A DNA stretch of 64,000 nucleotides from Oribacterium parvum ACB1. Its GTDB lineage: Bacteria > Bacillota > Clostridia > Lachnospirales > Lachnospiraceae. The stretch covers positions 2,166,501-2,230,500 of the forward strand of contig NZ_KE148312.1 of the NCBI RefSeq assembly GCF_000238055.2. Direction: 5' to 3'. Of this stretch, positions 33,642-43,026 are shown piece after piece. Below the pieces are notes generated by a model that worked only from the letters and a program-made list of their open reading frames with translations, was not told the origin of the DNA and made no database searches. Made by a program: the position numbers and the translations under genes. Position 1 is the first letter of the stretch; each line of letters begins with the position of its first letter.

Positions 33642-33920
33642 TTAAAGATCCTCTTCTTCCTCTCCCTCGGTGTCCTCTTGGTATTTCTCCAAAATAGTCT
33701 GCTGAAGTAGTTCTCTCGTGGTGGAGCGGATAGGGTGAGCTATGTCTCTATACTCCCCGTCCGTTGTCTTTCTGGAAGGCATTGCAATAAACAAACCTTT
33801 CTCACCTTCGATGACCTTGATATCATGAATCACAAATTCCTCATCAAAAGTGATGGAAACAATGGCCTTCATTTTACCTTCTTTGTCAACCTTGCGAACC
33901 CGTACATCTGTAACCTCCAT
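33642..33920 (-). CDS. spoVG: SpoVG family regulator
   Basis: Small nucleic-acid-binding protein, 92 residues, known as a septation/sporulation regulator in Bacillus and as an RNA/DNA-binding regulator in non-sporulating Firmicutes. Nearly textbook: [37 protein letters not shown] (quoted in part), [11 protein letters not shown] and DIAHPI. The tail is acidic (EGEEEEDL). It follows glgD by 15 bases and ends with its own terminator, so it is probably expressed with glycogen genes. Confidence 0.96.
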   Translation of the reverse strand: MEVTDVRVRKVDKEGKMKAIVSITFDEEFVIHDIKVIEGEKGLFIAMPSRKTTDGEYRDIAHPIRSTTRELLQQTILEKYQEDTEGEEEEDL

Positions 33921-33935
33921 GATACTCCTTCCTTT

Positions 33936-35057
33936 TTACATGGTATACCTTTCATTTTTCTCGATGACGATTCTGATATTCTCCGGTGTTCCAATGTAGG
34001 TTGTATTGGCGCGAATGGTGTCCCGGCTCTCCACGATGCAATTCTCAATAACGCTGTTATCTCCGATATACACATCATTCAGGATTACCGAATTCCGAAT
34101 AATGCAGTTGTTACCCACATAAACCTTACGGCAAAGAACAGAATTTTCCACTGTTCCATTGATAATACAGCCGCTGGCTACTATGGAGTTGTGAACACTG
34201 CAATCCGGATTGTACTTCGCAGGCGGGTTGTCCGCTAATTTTGTGTATATCCTTGGTGCCTGCTGAAAGAAATAATCCCGAATATCTCTCTTTAAGAAGT
34301 CCATATTCGTCTTGTAATAGGACTCCAAAGACGCAATATTGCTCCAATAAGTATTCAGTCTATAACCGTAGATTCGCTTTAAATTCTTATAGCGAACCAG
34401 AATATCTTTTACAAAATCATAACGATCTTCGTCGTGGGCTTTTTCCAAAAGCTCAATAAGCAGTCTTCTGCGGATAATATAAACTCCGCAAGAAATCAAA
34501 TTCGCGTCCGTCGATACGGGCTTTTCTTCAAATTCCACGATCCTGCTGTCCTCATTCATTTTCAGACAGCCAAAGCGAGATACATCGTCTTCCGCATCAA
34601 TAGACTTGCATACGACGGTAATGTCCGCTCTCTTCTCGATATGATATTCTAGTACCTTGTTATAGTCAAGTTTATATACCCCATCTCCTGCTGCAACAAT
34701 CACATAAGGCTCATGAGAAGACTGTAAAAAAACAAGGTTCTGGTAGAGTGCATCTGCCGTCCCACGGAACCAGTCCCCGTGTTCAGCGGTTATGGTCGGT
34801 GTGAAGACATAAAGCCCTCCCTGTTTTCTTCCGAAGTCCCACCACTTGGAAGATGATAGATGTTGGTTTAACGAGCGGGAATTGTACTGTGTCAGTACCG
34901 CCACCTTCTGAATATGCGAATTGGACATATTCGAAAGAGAGAAATCAATCGCTCGGAATGTTCCTGCTACAGGCATAGCAGAGATAGCTCTCTTGTTGGA
35001 AAGCTCATGCATTCTTTTATTGTTTCCACCTGCTAAAATTATACCAATCGCTCTCAT
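33936..35057 (-). CDS. glgD: Glucose-1-phosphate adenylyltransferase subunit GlgD
   Basis: Regulatory partner of GlgC in Firmicute ADP-glucose pyrophosphorylase, 373 residues. The nucleotidyltransferase start is [19 protein letters not shown], where catalytic GlgC has GGxGxRL with a key Arg/Lys; here GGNNKRM is the weak GlgD type. [23 protein letters not shown] and the left-handed helix C-terminus ([21 protein letters not shown]…) are present. It overlaps glgC by 4 bases. Confidence 0.93.
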   Translation of the reverse strand: MRAIGIILAGGNNKRMHELSNKRAISAMPVAGTFRAIDFSLSNMSNSHIQKVAVLTQYNSRSLNQHLSSSKWWDFGRKQGGLYVFTPTITAEHGDWFRGTADALYQNLVFLQSSHEPYVIVAAGDGVYKLDYNKVLEYHIEKRADITVVCKSIDAEDDVSRFGCLKMNEDSRIVEFEEKPVSTDANLISCGVYIIRRRLLIELLEKAHDEDRYDFVKDILVRYKNLKRIYGYRLNTYWSNIASLESYYKTNMDFLKRDIRDYFFQQAPRIYTKLADNPPAKYNPDCSVHNSIVASGCIINGTVENSVLCRKVYVGNNCIIRNSVILNDVYIGDNSVIENCIVESRDTIRANTTYIGTPENIRIVIEKNERYTM

Positions 35058-36328
35058 GCTCTTTCCTCCTCCCTGATAATCGCTCCTCCGCTAGAAAGAA
35101 GCCCATCCGGATAGTCGGATAGCACTGTTGTTCCAAAGATAGCTGTATTTCTCCCCACTCTGACCCCATCCGGTATCCGGGAGTTTTCCCCGATGGTCAC
35201 AAGGTTCGAGCAATAAACCCTGCTGTCATAACCCGACTCTTGGTACTCTCCAGTACCGATAGTGCAGGCGTTTCCGATTGTCACATTTTCTGCCACCACA
35301 GCTTGGTCAATGTGGGTATTTTCACCAATAACCGTGTTTTCCATGATAATACTGTTTACTATGACTGCCCCGTGTTCCACTGTAACACCCGGTCCTATCA
35401 CAGAGTTGTAGATTTCTCCGTGAATTTCACAGCCCTCCGCAATAATGGAACGTTCCACATGAGAATTCGTGGAAACATACTGCGGTGCGGCATTGTCGGT
35501 CTGGGTGTAAATCTTCCAGTATTCTTCGTACAAATTAAACTCGGGAATTAATGCTATAAGTTCCATATTGGATTCCCAGTAGGATAAAAGGGTTCCTACA
35601 TCCTTCCAGTAGCCATTGAACTCGTATGCATAAATCTTCCCTTGATTTTGGAAAAGGTAGGGAATGACATGTTTTCCAAAATCACAGTCAGGAACATCTT
35701 TGTTCCTGAGCAAAGCCTCCTTTAATACTTTCCAATTGAATATGTAGATTCCCATGGACGCCAAATTGCTCTTCGGATTTTTTGGTTTTTCTTGGAAATC
35801 TATAATCCTTCCCTGCTCATCCGTCACGGTAATACCGAAACGACTGGCTTCTTCCATGGGTACCGGCATGGATGCGATTGTCAAATCCGCCTTCATCGCT
35901 TTATGGTATTCCAGCATCACCTCATAATCCATCTTATACACATGGTCTCCGGATAGTATTAAAACATATTCCGGATCATAGTTTTCGATGTAGGCGATGT
36001 TTTGATAGATGGCATTTGCCGTGCCAGAGTAAAAGCCTGTATCTTTTTGAGACTCATAGGGTTGCAGTACCGTCACGCCACCTCTGTTTCTGTCCAAATC
36101 CCATGGTATGCCGATTCCTATGTGTGCATTCAAACGTAGAGGTTGATACTGAGTCAAGACGCCAACCGTGTCTATACCGGAATTAATACAATTACTCAGA
36201 GGAAAGTCAATAATCGAGTACTTTCCACCAAAAGCCACTGCCGGTTTTGCCACATTCTTTGTTAGAACACCAAGTCTAGAGCCTTGGCCTCCAGCTAGAA
36301 GCATGGCGATCATTTCCTTCTTGATCAT
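35054..36328 (-). CDS. glgC: Glucose-1-phosphate adenylyltransferase, catalytic subunit GlgC
   Basis: Makes ADP-glucose from ATP and glucose-1-phosphate, the first step of glycogen synthesis. 424 residues from ATG at 36328 ([20 protein letters not shown]), with GAGGTG seven bases ahead; a frame extension to 36337 lacks a ribosome binding site. GGQGSRLG is the catalytic loop, [19 protein letters not shown] the substrate site, [10 protein letters not shown] the metal Asp region. C-terminal beta-helix with hexapeptide repeats. No glgA, glgB or glgP is in the window. Confidence 0.95.
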   Translation of the reverse strand: MIKKEMIAMLLAGGQGSRLGVLTKNVAKPAVAFGGKYSIIDFPLSNCINSGIDTVGVLTQYQPLRLNAHIGIGIPWDLDRNRGGVTVLQPYESQKDTGFYSGTANAIYQNIAYIENYDPEYVLILSGDHVYKMDYEVMLEYHKAMKADLTIASMPVPMEEASRFGITVTDEQGRIIDFQEKPKNPKSNLASMGIYIFNWKVLKEALLRNKDVPDCDFGKHVIPYLFQNQGKIYAYEFNGYWKDVGTLLSYWESNMELIALIPEFNLYEEYWKIYTQTDNAAPQYVSTNSHVERSIIAEGCEIHGEIYNSVIGPGVTVEHGAVIVNSIIMENTVIGENTHIDQAVVAENVTIGNACTIGTGEYQESGYDSRVYCSNLVTIGENSRIPDGVRVGRNTAIFGTTVLSDYPDGLLSSGGAIIREEERA

Positions 36329-36757
36329 AATTAGCACCTCACCGTGTCTAGGATTCTGTCGCTCTGGCTAGTCCAGATTATAGAAAATTGTAATGAATTT
36401 AAAAAATCTCCTAAGTCTGGTAATTGAATTATAGCACGATTGGAATATGTTGAAAACAGGTAAATCAAAATATTCACTATAAAACGAATGAAATTCCTAG
36501 TAATTTTGTATAAATGTTTGTGTGTGTCATGTATAAAATCTTTTTTCTTTTCCTGTTTTTCGTTTTTTTCTCTAAGAATCAAAAGAAATATCCAAACGAT
36601 AGCTCTCTTTTTTCTATTTCTTAATATTTTACAATAATTTTCTCCTTTTTAACAGTATTTTTATATGGTAATTATAAATAATTTTATACAAATAATAAAA
36701 CAAATCTTTTTTAATTTTTTCCACACTTCAAGGAACTTCACACTAGCGGAATTAGCC
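36329..36757. other. AT-rich gap between divergent glgC and asnS
   Basis: About 430 bases before the asnS promoter, very AT-rich (long T runs around 36539–36575 and 36640–36720). No open frame with a ribosome binding site. The glgC promoter must lie at its left end, but I cannot name the hexamers with confidence. Confidence 0.5.
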
Positions 36758-36786
36758 TTGAAAAAAAGCAGTTCCTTAAGTATACT
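36726..36786 (+). promoter_or_regulatory. asnS promoter with overlapping inverted repeat
   Basis: −35 TTGAAA (36758–36763), 17 bases, −10 TATACT (36781–36786). CTT-c-AAGGAACT (36726–36737) is the inverse of AGTTCCTTAAG (36770–36780), and the second arm fills the spacer up to the −10. The arms lie about 40 bases apart centre to centre, so a looping or paired-site repressor could use them. The leader to the ATG at 36924 is about 130 bases and has no T-box sequence. Confidence 0.65.
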
Positions 36787-36923
36787 ACATGGATATTAAG
36801 GTACTCTTATAAAGAGAATCTTTGCAATATTTATTCAAGAAAATGATTCGGTTATTATGTTGCATAATCATCCGGCGGACTGGATTAACCGTTCACGGAA
36901 TAAGCACTATTAAAGGGGGATTT

Positions 36924-38312
36924 ATGGAAATCACTGGTCTTCGAGACATTTTCCTTTCAAAGGAAGAATTTTTTGACACGGAAGTAACCGTCAGCGGTTG
37001 GGTAAGGAGTAATAGAGATTCCAAGAATTTCGGTTTCCTTACCATTTCTGACGGAACCTTTTTCACACCGCTTCAGGTCGTTTACCATGACAATATGGAA
37101 AACTTTAACGAAATTGCAAAACTGGGAGTCGGAGCTGCCGTTATCGTAACCGGACGTCTGCTTGCCACTCCTGATGCAAAGCAGGACTTTGAACTGCAGG
37201 CAACTGTGGTTTCTGTAGAAGGAGACACTCTTCCGGACTATCCTCTCCAGAAGAAACGACATAGCTTGGAGTATCTTCGTACCATTCCGCATCTTCGTCC
37301 GAGAACCAATACTTTTCAGGCAGTTTTTCGGATTCGTTCACAGATTGCATTCGCCATCCATTCTTTCTTCCAGGAAAGAGGTTTTGTCTATGTACATACC
37401 CCGATTATTACCGCGTCTGATGCAGAAGGTGCAGGGGAAATGTTCCAGGTAACGACTCTTCCCTTGGAAAATATTCCTATGCATGAGGGCTGTCCCGATT
37501 ATAAGGAAGATTTCTTTGGAAAGAAAACCAGTCTGACTGTTTCCGGGCAGTTAAACGGAGAGACCTTTGCACAAGCCTTTAGAGATATCTACACCTTCGG
37601 TCCCACCTTTCGTGCAGAGAACTCCAATACACAAAGACACGCTGCAGAGTTTTGGATGATTGAGCCGGAAATGGCATTTGCCGATTTGGAAGATGTTATG
37701 TTCATCGCGGAAGATATGTTGAAATATATCATTCAGTATGTTCTTATTAATGCACCGGAAGAGCTGGAATTTTTAAATCAGTTTGTAGATAAGGAACTTC
37801 TTGCCCGTCTTCAAAATATTGTAAAGTCCGATTTCGCCAGAGTAAGTTATACAGAGGCTGTAGAACTTTTATCTAAGGAAAACGATCGCTTTGACTATAA
37901 GGTGGAGTGGGGATGCGACCTGCAGACCGAACATGAACGCTATTTAACCGAAGAGGTTTTTAAACGTCCCGTTTTTGTAACGGACTATCCAAAGGACATC
38001 AAGGCCTTCTATATGAAATTGAACGAGGATGGAAAGACTGTTGCCGCAGTCGATTGTCTGGTTCCCGGAATCGGTGAAATCATCGGCGGCTCCCAAAGAG
38101 AGGATGACCTTGAGAAGCTCACCAAGCGTATGGAAGAAATGAAGATGAATCTTGAGGAGTATCAATTCTATTTGGATCTTCGTAAGTACGGAAGCACAAG
38201 GCACGGCGGATTCGGATTAGGATTTGAAAGAGCCGTAATGTACATTACCGGTATGAGCAATATCCGTGATGTACTTCCGTTCCCAAGAACCGTAGGGAAT
38301 TGCGAACTGTAA
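36924..38312 (+). CDS. asnS: Asparagine–tRNA ligase
   Basis: Class IIb aminoacyl-tRNA synthetase charging tRNA-Asn, 462 residues. The start is ATG at 36924 ([10 protein letters not shown]) with AAAGGGGG before it, not the open frame from 36822. N-terminal OB anticodon-binding domain ([22 protein letters not shown]), then the catalytic core: motif 2 region [25 protein letters not shown] and motif 3 [15 protein letters not shown]. GxENSNT-type residues mark AsnRS rather than AspRS. The downstream phosphatase-like gene starts 15 bases after the stop. Confidence 0.97.
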   Translation: MEITGLRDIFLSKEEFFDTEVTVSGWVRSNRDSKNFGFLTISDGTFFTPLQVVYHDNMENFNEIAKLGVGAAVIVTGRLLATPDAKQDFELQATVVSVEGDTLPDYPLQKKRHSLEYLRTIPHLRPRTNTFQAVFRIRSQIAFAIHSFFQERGFVYVHTPIITASDAEGAGEMFQVTTLPLENIPMHEGCPDYKEDFFGKKTSLTVSGQLNGETFAQAFRDIYTFGPTFRAENSNTQRHAAEFWMIEPEMAFADLEDVMFIAEDMLKYIIQYVLINAPEELEFLNQFVDKELLARLQNIVKSDFARVSYTEAVELLSKENDRFDYKVEWGCDLQTEHERYLTEEVFKRPVFVTDYPKDIKAFYMKLNEDGKTVAAVDCLVPGIGEIIGGSQREDDLEKLTKRMEEMKMNLEEYQFYLDLRKYGSTRHGGFGLGFERAVMYITGMSNIRDVLPFPRTVGNCEL

Positions 38313-38326
38313 AGGAAGGGAATCCT

Positions 38327-39379
38327 ATGCGTTTTATTCACGCCTCCGATTTAAATCTGGGAATGATTCCGGACGGACAAAAATCATGGGGAAGAGAACG
38401 CGGAAATGCGCTCTTCTCCGCATTGGATAAAATTGTAGATCTGGTTATACAGGAAAACGCGGATGCTTTGTTTCTGACCGGACAAAGCTTCCATTTTTCT
38501 CCTTTAAAGGAAGACGTAGAAAGAATCCGGCAAGTCTTTGCCCGGATTCCTTTTTGTCATATCCTTCTTTTTTCTAAAAATTCTCCCGATTATCATTTCC
38601 TGAATAATGCAGCTTTTCCGAGAAATATTCATCTAATTCGGGAAGAAAAGGAACATCTCTATGTTGAAGATTTAAATATGGAAATACTGGCCATACAAAA
38701 ATATACCGGGCAGATAGCAGAGATCGAAGAGTTTTCCTTACAGCATTCCGATGCCATTCCTCTTCTACTCTGTAATACCGGTAAGGACTGTAGCTTCCCT
38801 AGCAATAGAGAAGAGCTGGAAAAGCTCCCATTTTCCTTTGTTGCTTTGGGAGGAGAATATAATAAGAGGGTTCTTTTAGAGAATAGAATTCTCTATGCCG
38901 GTTCTCCGGAGCCTTTAGGAAAAGAACAGTTAGGGGAACACGGTATTTATCTCGGAAATATCCATCCCTTGCAAAAAAAGGTAGATGCATTGGATTTTAT
39001 TCCAATCGCTACCGTGCAATATATCTTCCTCCATTTTCATCTGGATAAAGAGACAGGAACGGAAGCACTCCGTTCCCGCCTTCACACAGAAATACAAAAA
39101 AGAGGCTTGGAGCATATTTATCGCATCAAATTCAGCGGAGACCGAGATCCGGAAACAAAAATCACGGAAGAACTCCTTCCTAAAGGTGCAAGAGTGATTG
39201 AATGGATAGACAAAACCTATCCGCTCTATGACTTCTATTCTCTTTATAAGGAACATAGTAACGACCTCATCGGACTCTATATTCGCTCCTACCTGAAAAA
39301 AGGCTTAAATGAGCTTTCCCAAAAAGAACAAGATGCCCTTTTTTATGGAGTTTCAGCACTTCTTCAAGGGGGAAAATAA
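38327..39379 (+). CDS. SbcD/YhaO-like metallophosphatase homologue lacking metal ligands
   Basis: 350 residues with the overall layout of a YhaO/SbcD DNA-repair phosphodiesterase but with its metal site gone. MRFIHASDLNLG keeps Asp8 where families have DxH, the His being Asn10; GDxxD becomes TGQSFH (52–56); the GNHD loop is replaced by FSKNSPDYH; the GHxH motif becomes GGEYNK in FVALGGEYNKRVL. Flanking structure (ILYAGSPEPLG, GIYLGNI) is kept, so the fold is probably intact and the protein is expected to be inactive as a nuclease. Start ATG 38327 with AGGAAGGG upstream. It touches the next gene: its last base is the first base of the ATPase ATG. Confidence 0.82.
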   Translation: MRFIHASDLNLGMIPDGQKSWGRERGNALFSALDKIVDLVIQENADALFLTGQSFHFSPLKEDVERIRQVFARIPFCHILLFSKNSPDYHFLNNAAFPRNIHLIREEKEHLYVEDLNMEILAIQKYTGQIAEIEEFSLQHSDAIPLLLCNTGKDCSFPSNREELEKLPFSFVALGGEYNKRVLLENRILYAGSPEPLGKEQLGEHGIYLGNIHPLQKKVDALDFIPIATVQYIFLHFHLDKETGTEALRSRLHTEIQKRGLEHIYRIKFSGDRDPETKITEELLPKGARVIEWIDKTYPLYDFYSLYKEHSNDLIGLYIRSYLKKGLNELSQKEQDALFYGVSALLQGGK

Positions 39380-40038
39380 TGCAGATTACTAAACTGGAGA
39401 TTTTAGGTTTTGGAAAATTCCGTAATTTTTCCTTGGATTTTTCTTCTAAATGCAATGTGATTTATGGCGAGAACGAAGCAGGGAAATCCACACTCCACAG
39501 TTTTATTCAAGCCATGCTCTATGGTATCCCAAGTGCACCAAGTAAAAAAGAAGAATTCTTTCGATATCTCCCCTTTTCAAAAAACGGGATGTCCCATGCC
39601 TCTCCGACTGTTCCAACGGAAAATGCTCAGTTCGGAGGAATTCTGTATTTCCATTATCAAAATGAGGATTACCGTATAAGCCGTGATTTTTCTAATGGGG
39701 GAGAAGCAAAGATTTATCGTATGAGCTGTCAAAAAACCATTGCTAATCCGGACTTGTTTTTAGAGGAAGTGCTTTCTTCCTTTTCTTTGGAAAGCTTCAA
39801 AAATACTGTCTCCATCCGTCAGTTAAAGTCTACAACGGAACGAGAAATGGTAAAAGAACTGCAAAGTATTTTTTCCAATACGGAGCACAGCGGAAATATA
39901 AACATCAATCCGAGTAATGCAATTTCCCTTTTGGAGGAAGAAGAGAGGCGCTTGAAAGAACATATTTATTTTCAAGCGGAAAAAGAATATAACTCTCTCC
40001 TCGGAGAAGCAAAAAAACGCGCAAAAAAATCTCGTTGA
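39379..40038 (+). pseudogene. YhaN/SbcC-like ATPase, N-terminal part before a frameshift
   Basis: 219 residues: ABC-type head start MQITKLEILGFGKFRNFSLDF, Walker A GENEAGKST (about 32–40), and the first coiled-coil segment. It stops at TGA (40036–40038) shortly after two runs of seven A (in GCAAAAAAACGC and GCAAAAAAATCT). Taking one A from the second run gives AKNLVEDSSNLF… and leads directly into the downstream frame; the total 39379–41362 is then 661 codons, normal for a short YhaN. So one extra A splits the gene. Because the ATPase needs both Walker motifs, this half alone should not work. Confidence 0.8.
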
Positions 40039-40072
40039 AGACAGCAGTAATTTATTCCCCAATAATGAAGAC

Positions 40073-41362
40073 TTGCTTTCTTCTAATGAAAGTTCATTGA
40101 ACGAAGCAAAACGACGCAGCAATAGCCTTGCACTGGAGCTGGATGAAAAAATTTCCGAAATTGCACGTCTTCAAAATGAATTAAACACTCTAGAGGGAAT
40201 CCTCAACAGAGAATCTTTCAAATCTATTGAAGAAGCCGTTTTTGAAGAAAAAAAGTTGGAAAAACTTTTGATCGATCTACAGGATGATGAGGGAAAGAAA
40301 AATCACAGCAGATTATTCCCCCTCCTTCTTTTATGCATTTCCTTTGTATTCCTGTTTTATGCAATATTCAGTGGATTTTATTTTTACAGTGACCTATCCG
40401 TTTCCGAGATTTTTTCCATAAGAATAAACGGAATTCCTTTGCTCTATCCCTGCCTTTGCTTTTCTGCATTTTTCTTTATTTTTGCTTGCACTATCTATTG
40501 CGAGGGAAAGAAAAAAGCGGAATTGGAAAAACAAAAAGAACAATTCTATAATGAAGTTCTACAAAAAAGAAGAATTGCCGACTATGCTTCCCATATGAAC
40601 AGCAGCAAAGAAGAAGTTGAAGGGACTTCCTCGGTCGAATTTTTCAGCCCCTATATCATTAAAGCTTATTACAGTGAAATCAAAAAGAACTTTGAAGAAA
40701 TTGCCGAAAAGAAAAAAGAACTGGAAGCAATTAACCTGGAAATTTCCATTCTGAAGGAAGAGGAAAAGAAAGAACGGGAAGAAGAACGCAGACTACAAGA
40801 AAAAGAAGATGCATTGGAAAGCAACTTACGACAAGTTTCCACCCTTCAAAAAAGAGCGGAACAGATTCGCCCCAGTATTTACGAAAACGAAAGATTTAAG
40901 GAAAAGCTTGAAGCTATAGAAGAAGCGAAAGAGCGAATTGAGCTCTTATCCAAAGAAATCTACCAAAGCTTTGCTTTTTACTTGAATAAGGAAAGCGGAA
41001 AAATACTTTCTCATATTACAAAAGAGCGTTATGACTCTCTTTTTATTGACCAGAATCTGCGCATCTTTGTAAATACGGAAAAGAAATTGCTCCCCTTGGA
41101 GCAGGCTTCTACCGGAACGATAGACCAGCTCTATCTCTCTCTTCGACTGGCTACTGCTAAGCTTTTACAAAAAGAAAAAAAAGAATTCCTTCCTCTTCTC
41201 TTTGATGACAGCTTTGCTATGTATGACGAAAGCCGTTTGAGTCAGGCTCTTTCTTTTATAAGCAAGGAGTATCCCTCTCAGATTCTTCTCTTTACCTGTC
41301 ATAAACGGGAGTCTGAAATTCTACGTAGCCTAAATATTCCGTACAAGTTGCTTACTATTTAA
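40073..41362 (+). pseudogene. YhaN/SbcC-like ATPase, C-terminal part after the frameshift
   Basis: The 429 residues from TTG 40073 (frame open further upstream, to before 40020) contain coiled coil, two membrane helices (about 85–110 and 125–150), more coiled coil, and the second half of the ATPase head: signature region EQASTGTIDQLYLSLRLATA, Walker B-like LLFDDSFAMYDESRL, and the H-loop FTCHKRE. These are well preserved, so the break is recent, compensated or a sequencing artefact. The TTG has no good ribosome binding site, so independent translation is doubtful. The two membrane helices fit YhaN-type proteins of Lachnospiraceae rather than classical SbcC. Confidence 0.8.
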
Positions 41363-41456
41363 AATAAAGAGATTGACTGCTCTACAAAGATTTCAATAGG
41401 AAGGAAAATACAGAGCTGAGTTTATTGCCTTAAATTTATTCAAAATAAACCACCAC

Positions 41457-41480
41457 AAAGGACTGTTTACAGTCCTTTTT
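41457..41480 (+). terminator. Terminator overlapping the end of the AraC gene
   Basis: AAAGGACTG (41457–41465) / CAGTCCTTT (41470–41478), loop TTTA, then T-run. It stops the asnS–phosphatase–ATPase transcript. The AraC-type gene on the other strand has its stop codon in the loop, so its last codons encode one arm. Confidence 0.85.
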
Positions 41481-42759
41481 CTTTCCCTTTATTTTTATAA
41501 TGCTTTTCTCCTCCGTCCATTCTTTGCAAGGTAATCGACTCACGAAACTCTGTCGGAGTCATCCCCTTAAACTTATAAAAATTCAAATTAAAAGTTTTGA
41601 TATTGCTGTATCCGACAGAAACGGATATATCCAAGATGGAATAGGATGAGGAAACCAGCATTTCACTTGCCTTATTAATCCGTATAAAATTCAATAAAGT
41701 AGAAAAATTCATCCCTGTATAGTAAAGCAAAGAACGATTTAATTCAGAAAGCGTTATATCGTATTTTTCCGCAACATTTCCTGCATGCAACTTTTCTATC
41801 TCAAAATTCCGATAAAGATAATCTGTCACTTCCAGTGCGACATTTTTTTCTGAAGAGCTATAGGAAACACCCTCTTTCCCGTAAGTTTTACGATATTTAT
41901 GTGGTGTCAAACCAATCTTATCAACGAAATGCCTTGAAAGATGCGAAGCATCTGTAAATCCTAAAATTTCTGCTATTTCTTCCAACGTCAAGCCTGTATA
42001 GATCAAATAATCGGAGGCCTTTTCAATGCGAATATCATTCAATAATTTCGTAAAGCTTGTACCCGTCAAATCATTTAGCTTCTTCGACAGAGAAGACTCA
42101 GAAATATAAAAAACATCTGCCACCTTTTCCAAAGTCAAGTGCTCGGCAGAATGGAAATATATATAACTCAAAATCGAATTCTGTAAGCCGTTGCTTGATT
42201 TTTTGCCCATTTCTTCTCTAGCCTGAAAACATCGTCGGTACTCCACCATGAGTTCTATAATTTTAACCAGAGTATACAAAAAAGTAATCGGCTTATTCCT
42301 TTGACTCAAAACCGCAGAATCTACTCCGAGCTCTCCTTGCAAAGACGACATAATATAGTCAATGCGGGATGACTGCTCCTTATCCAGATAAATTACCGGA
42401 TGCGACAGTAGAAAATTCAAAAGACTCACGCTCTCCTCTTCCAAGCCCGGCGTAAACTTCAAAACTGTATTTAAAAATTGATAATCGTAAACAATGAGAC
42501 TTAGATGTAATGTGTCTCTAACATCGATGATATCCGTCACTCTCCATGGCGTAATTGCACAAAGAGTATGCGGGCGAATATCATACTCCACCCCGTCGAT
42601 TTTGATTTTCCCGATTCCCTTGTTAAAATACATAAATCGGGCAGCCTGATGCATCAATGCTTTTGTCGGCTTCTCTATCGCCTCATAGTCAAAGGCACAC
42701 AGAGAAATCGGATTGATATCGGACGTCCAACTTTCCTGTATAACGGCTTTTTTATTCAT
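41467..42759 (-). CDS. AraC-family regulator with two AraC-type DNA-binding domains
   Basis: 430 residues. Residues 1–110 form a cupin-like sensor (FMYFNKGIGKIKIDGVEYDIRPHTLCAI); 110–190 is helical. Two complete AraC HTH units follow. The first (about 195–300) has LTLEKVADVFYISESSLSKKL and LEEIAEILGFTDASHLSRHFVDKIGLTPHKYRK (quoted in part: GFTDASHLSRHF). The second (about 310–415) has AGNVAEKYDITLSELNRSL and ILDISVSVGYSNIKTFNLNFYKFKGMTPTEFRE (in part: GYSNIKTFNLNF). Regular AraC proteins carry one such domain in about 290 residues. It has its own extended −10 promoter and lies downstream of the arginine deiminase operon; control of that operon is inference. Confidence 0.9.
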   Translation of the reverse strand: MNKKAVIQESWTSDINPISLCAFDYEAIEKPTKALMHQAARFMYFNKGIGKIKIDGVEYDIRPHTLCAITPWRVTDIIDVRDTLHLSLIVYDYQFLNTVLKFTPGLEEESVSLLNFLLSHPVIYLDKEQSSRIDYIMSSLQGELGVDSAVLSQRNKPITFLYTLVKIIELMVEYRRCFQAREEMGKKSSNGLQNSILSYIYFHSAEHLTLEKVADVFYISESSLSKKLNDLTGTSFTKLLNDIRIEKASDYLIYTGLTLEEIAEILGFTDASHLSRHFVDKIGLTPHKYRKTYGKEGVSYSSSEKNVALEVTDYLYRNFEIEKLHAGNVAEKYDITLSELNRSLLYYTGMNFSTLLNFIRINKASEMLVSSSYSILDISVSVGYSNIKTFNLNFYKFKGMTPTEFRESITLQRMDGGEKHYKNKGKEKGL

Positions 42760-42872
42760 ATATCCTTATTCCCCAAGATTATAAAATTTCTTATCCCTAA
42801 AATAGGAACGGAATAGCAAATAAAGAAAAATCCCCTCTTTTATAACATCTAACTCTAACTCAATGTTGTCTT

Positions 42873-42881
42873 ATTATACCA
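42873..42881 (-). promoter_or_regulatory. Extended −10 promoter of the AraC-type gene
   Basis: Minus strand TGGTATAAT (42881→42873), a TGn-extended −10 with no good −35. Start site would be about 105 bases ahead of the ATG at 42759. Confidence 0.55.
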
Positions 42882-42903
42882 TGATTTTGAATATATTGCT
42901 CAC

Positions 42904-42941
42904 AAAAAAGGACTTTTGGAAACAAGTCCCAAAAGTCCTTT
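42904..42941 (-). terminator. Terminator of the arginine deiminase operon
   Basis: AAGGACTTTTGG (42908–42919) / CCAAAAGTCCTT (42929–42940), then leftward a run of six T. It lies between the YfcC transporter stop and the AraC promoter. Confidence 0.88.
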
Positions 42942-43026
42942 CTTTTTAAATAAGTACCACGCTCCTTGCGCGCGAAATCCTGTTCAGAGTCGTTTCAGCA
43001 CCTATTAAAAATACTTACATAAACAA

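Noticed and set aside
36787-36923. T-box riboswitch before asnS
   Set aside because: No T-box sequence (AGGGTGGNACCGCG type) or AGTA-type loop was found in the leader.
40005-40040. Programmed −1 frameshift in the YhaN-like gene
   Set aside because: The frame change needed is +1 (or −2), so slipping back one base on the A-run would not reach the downstream frame.
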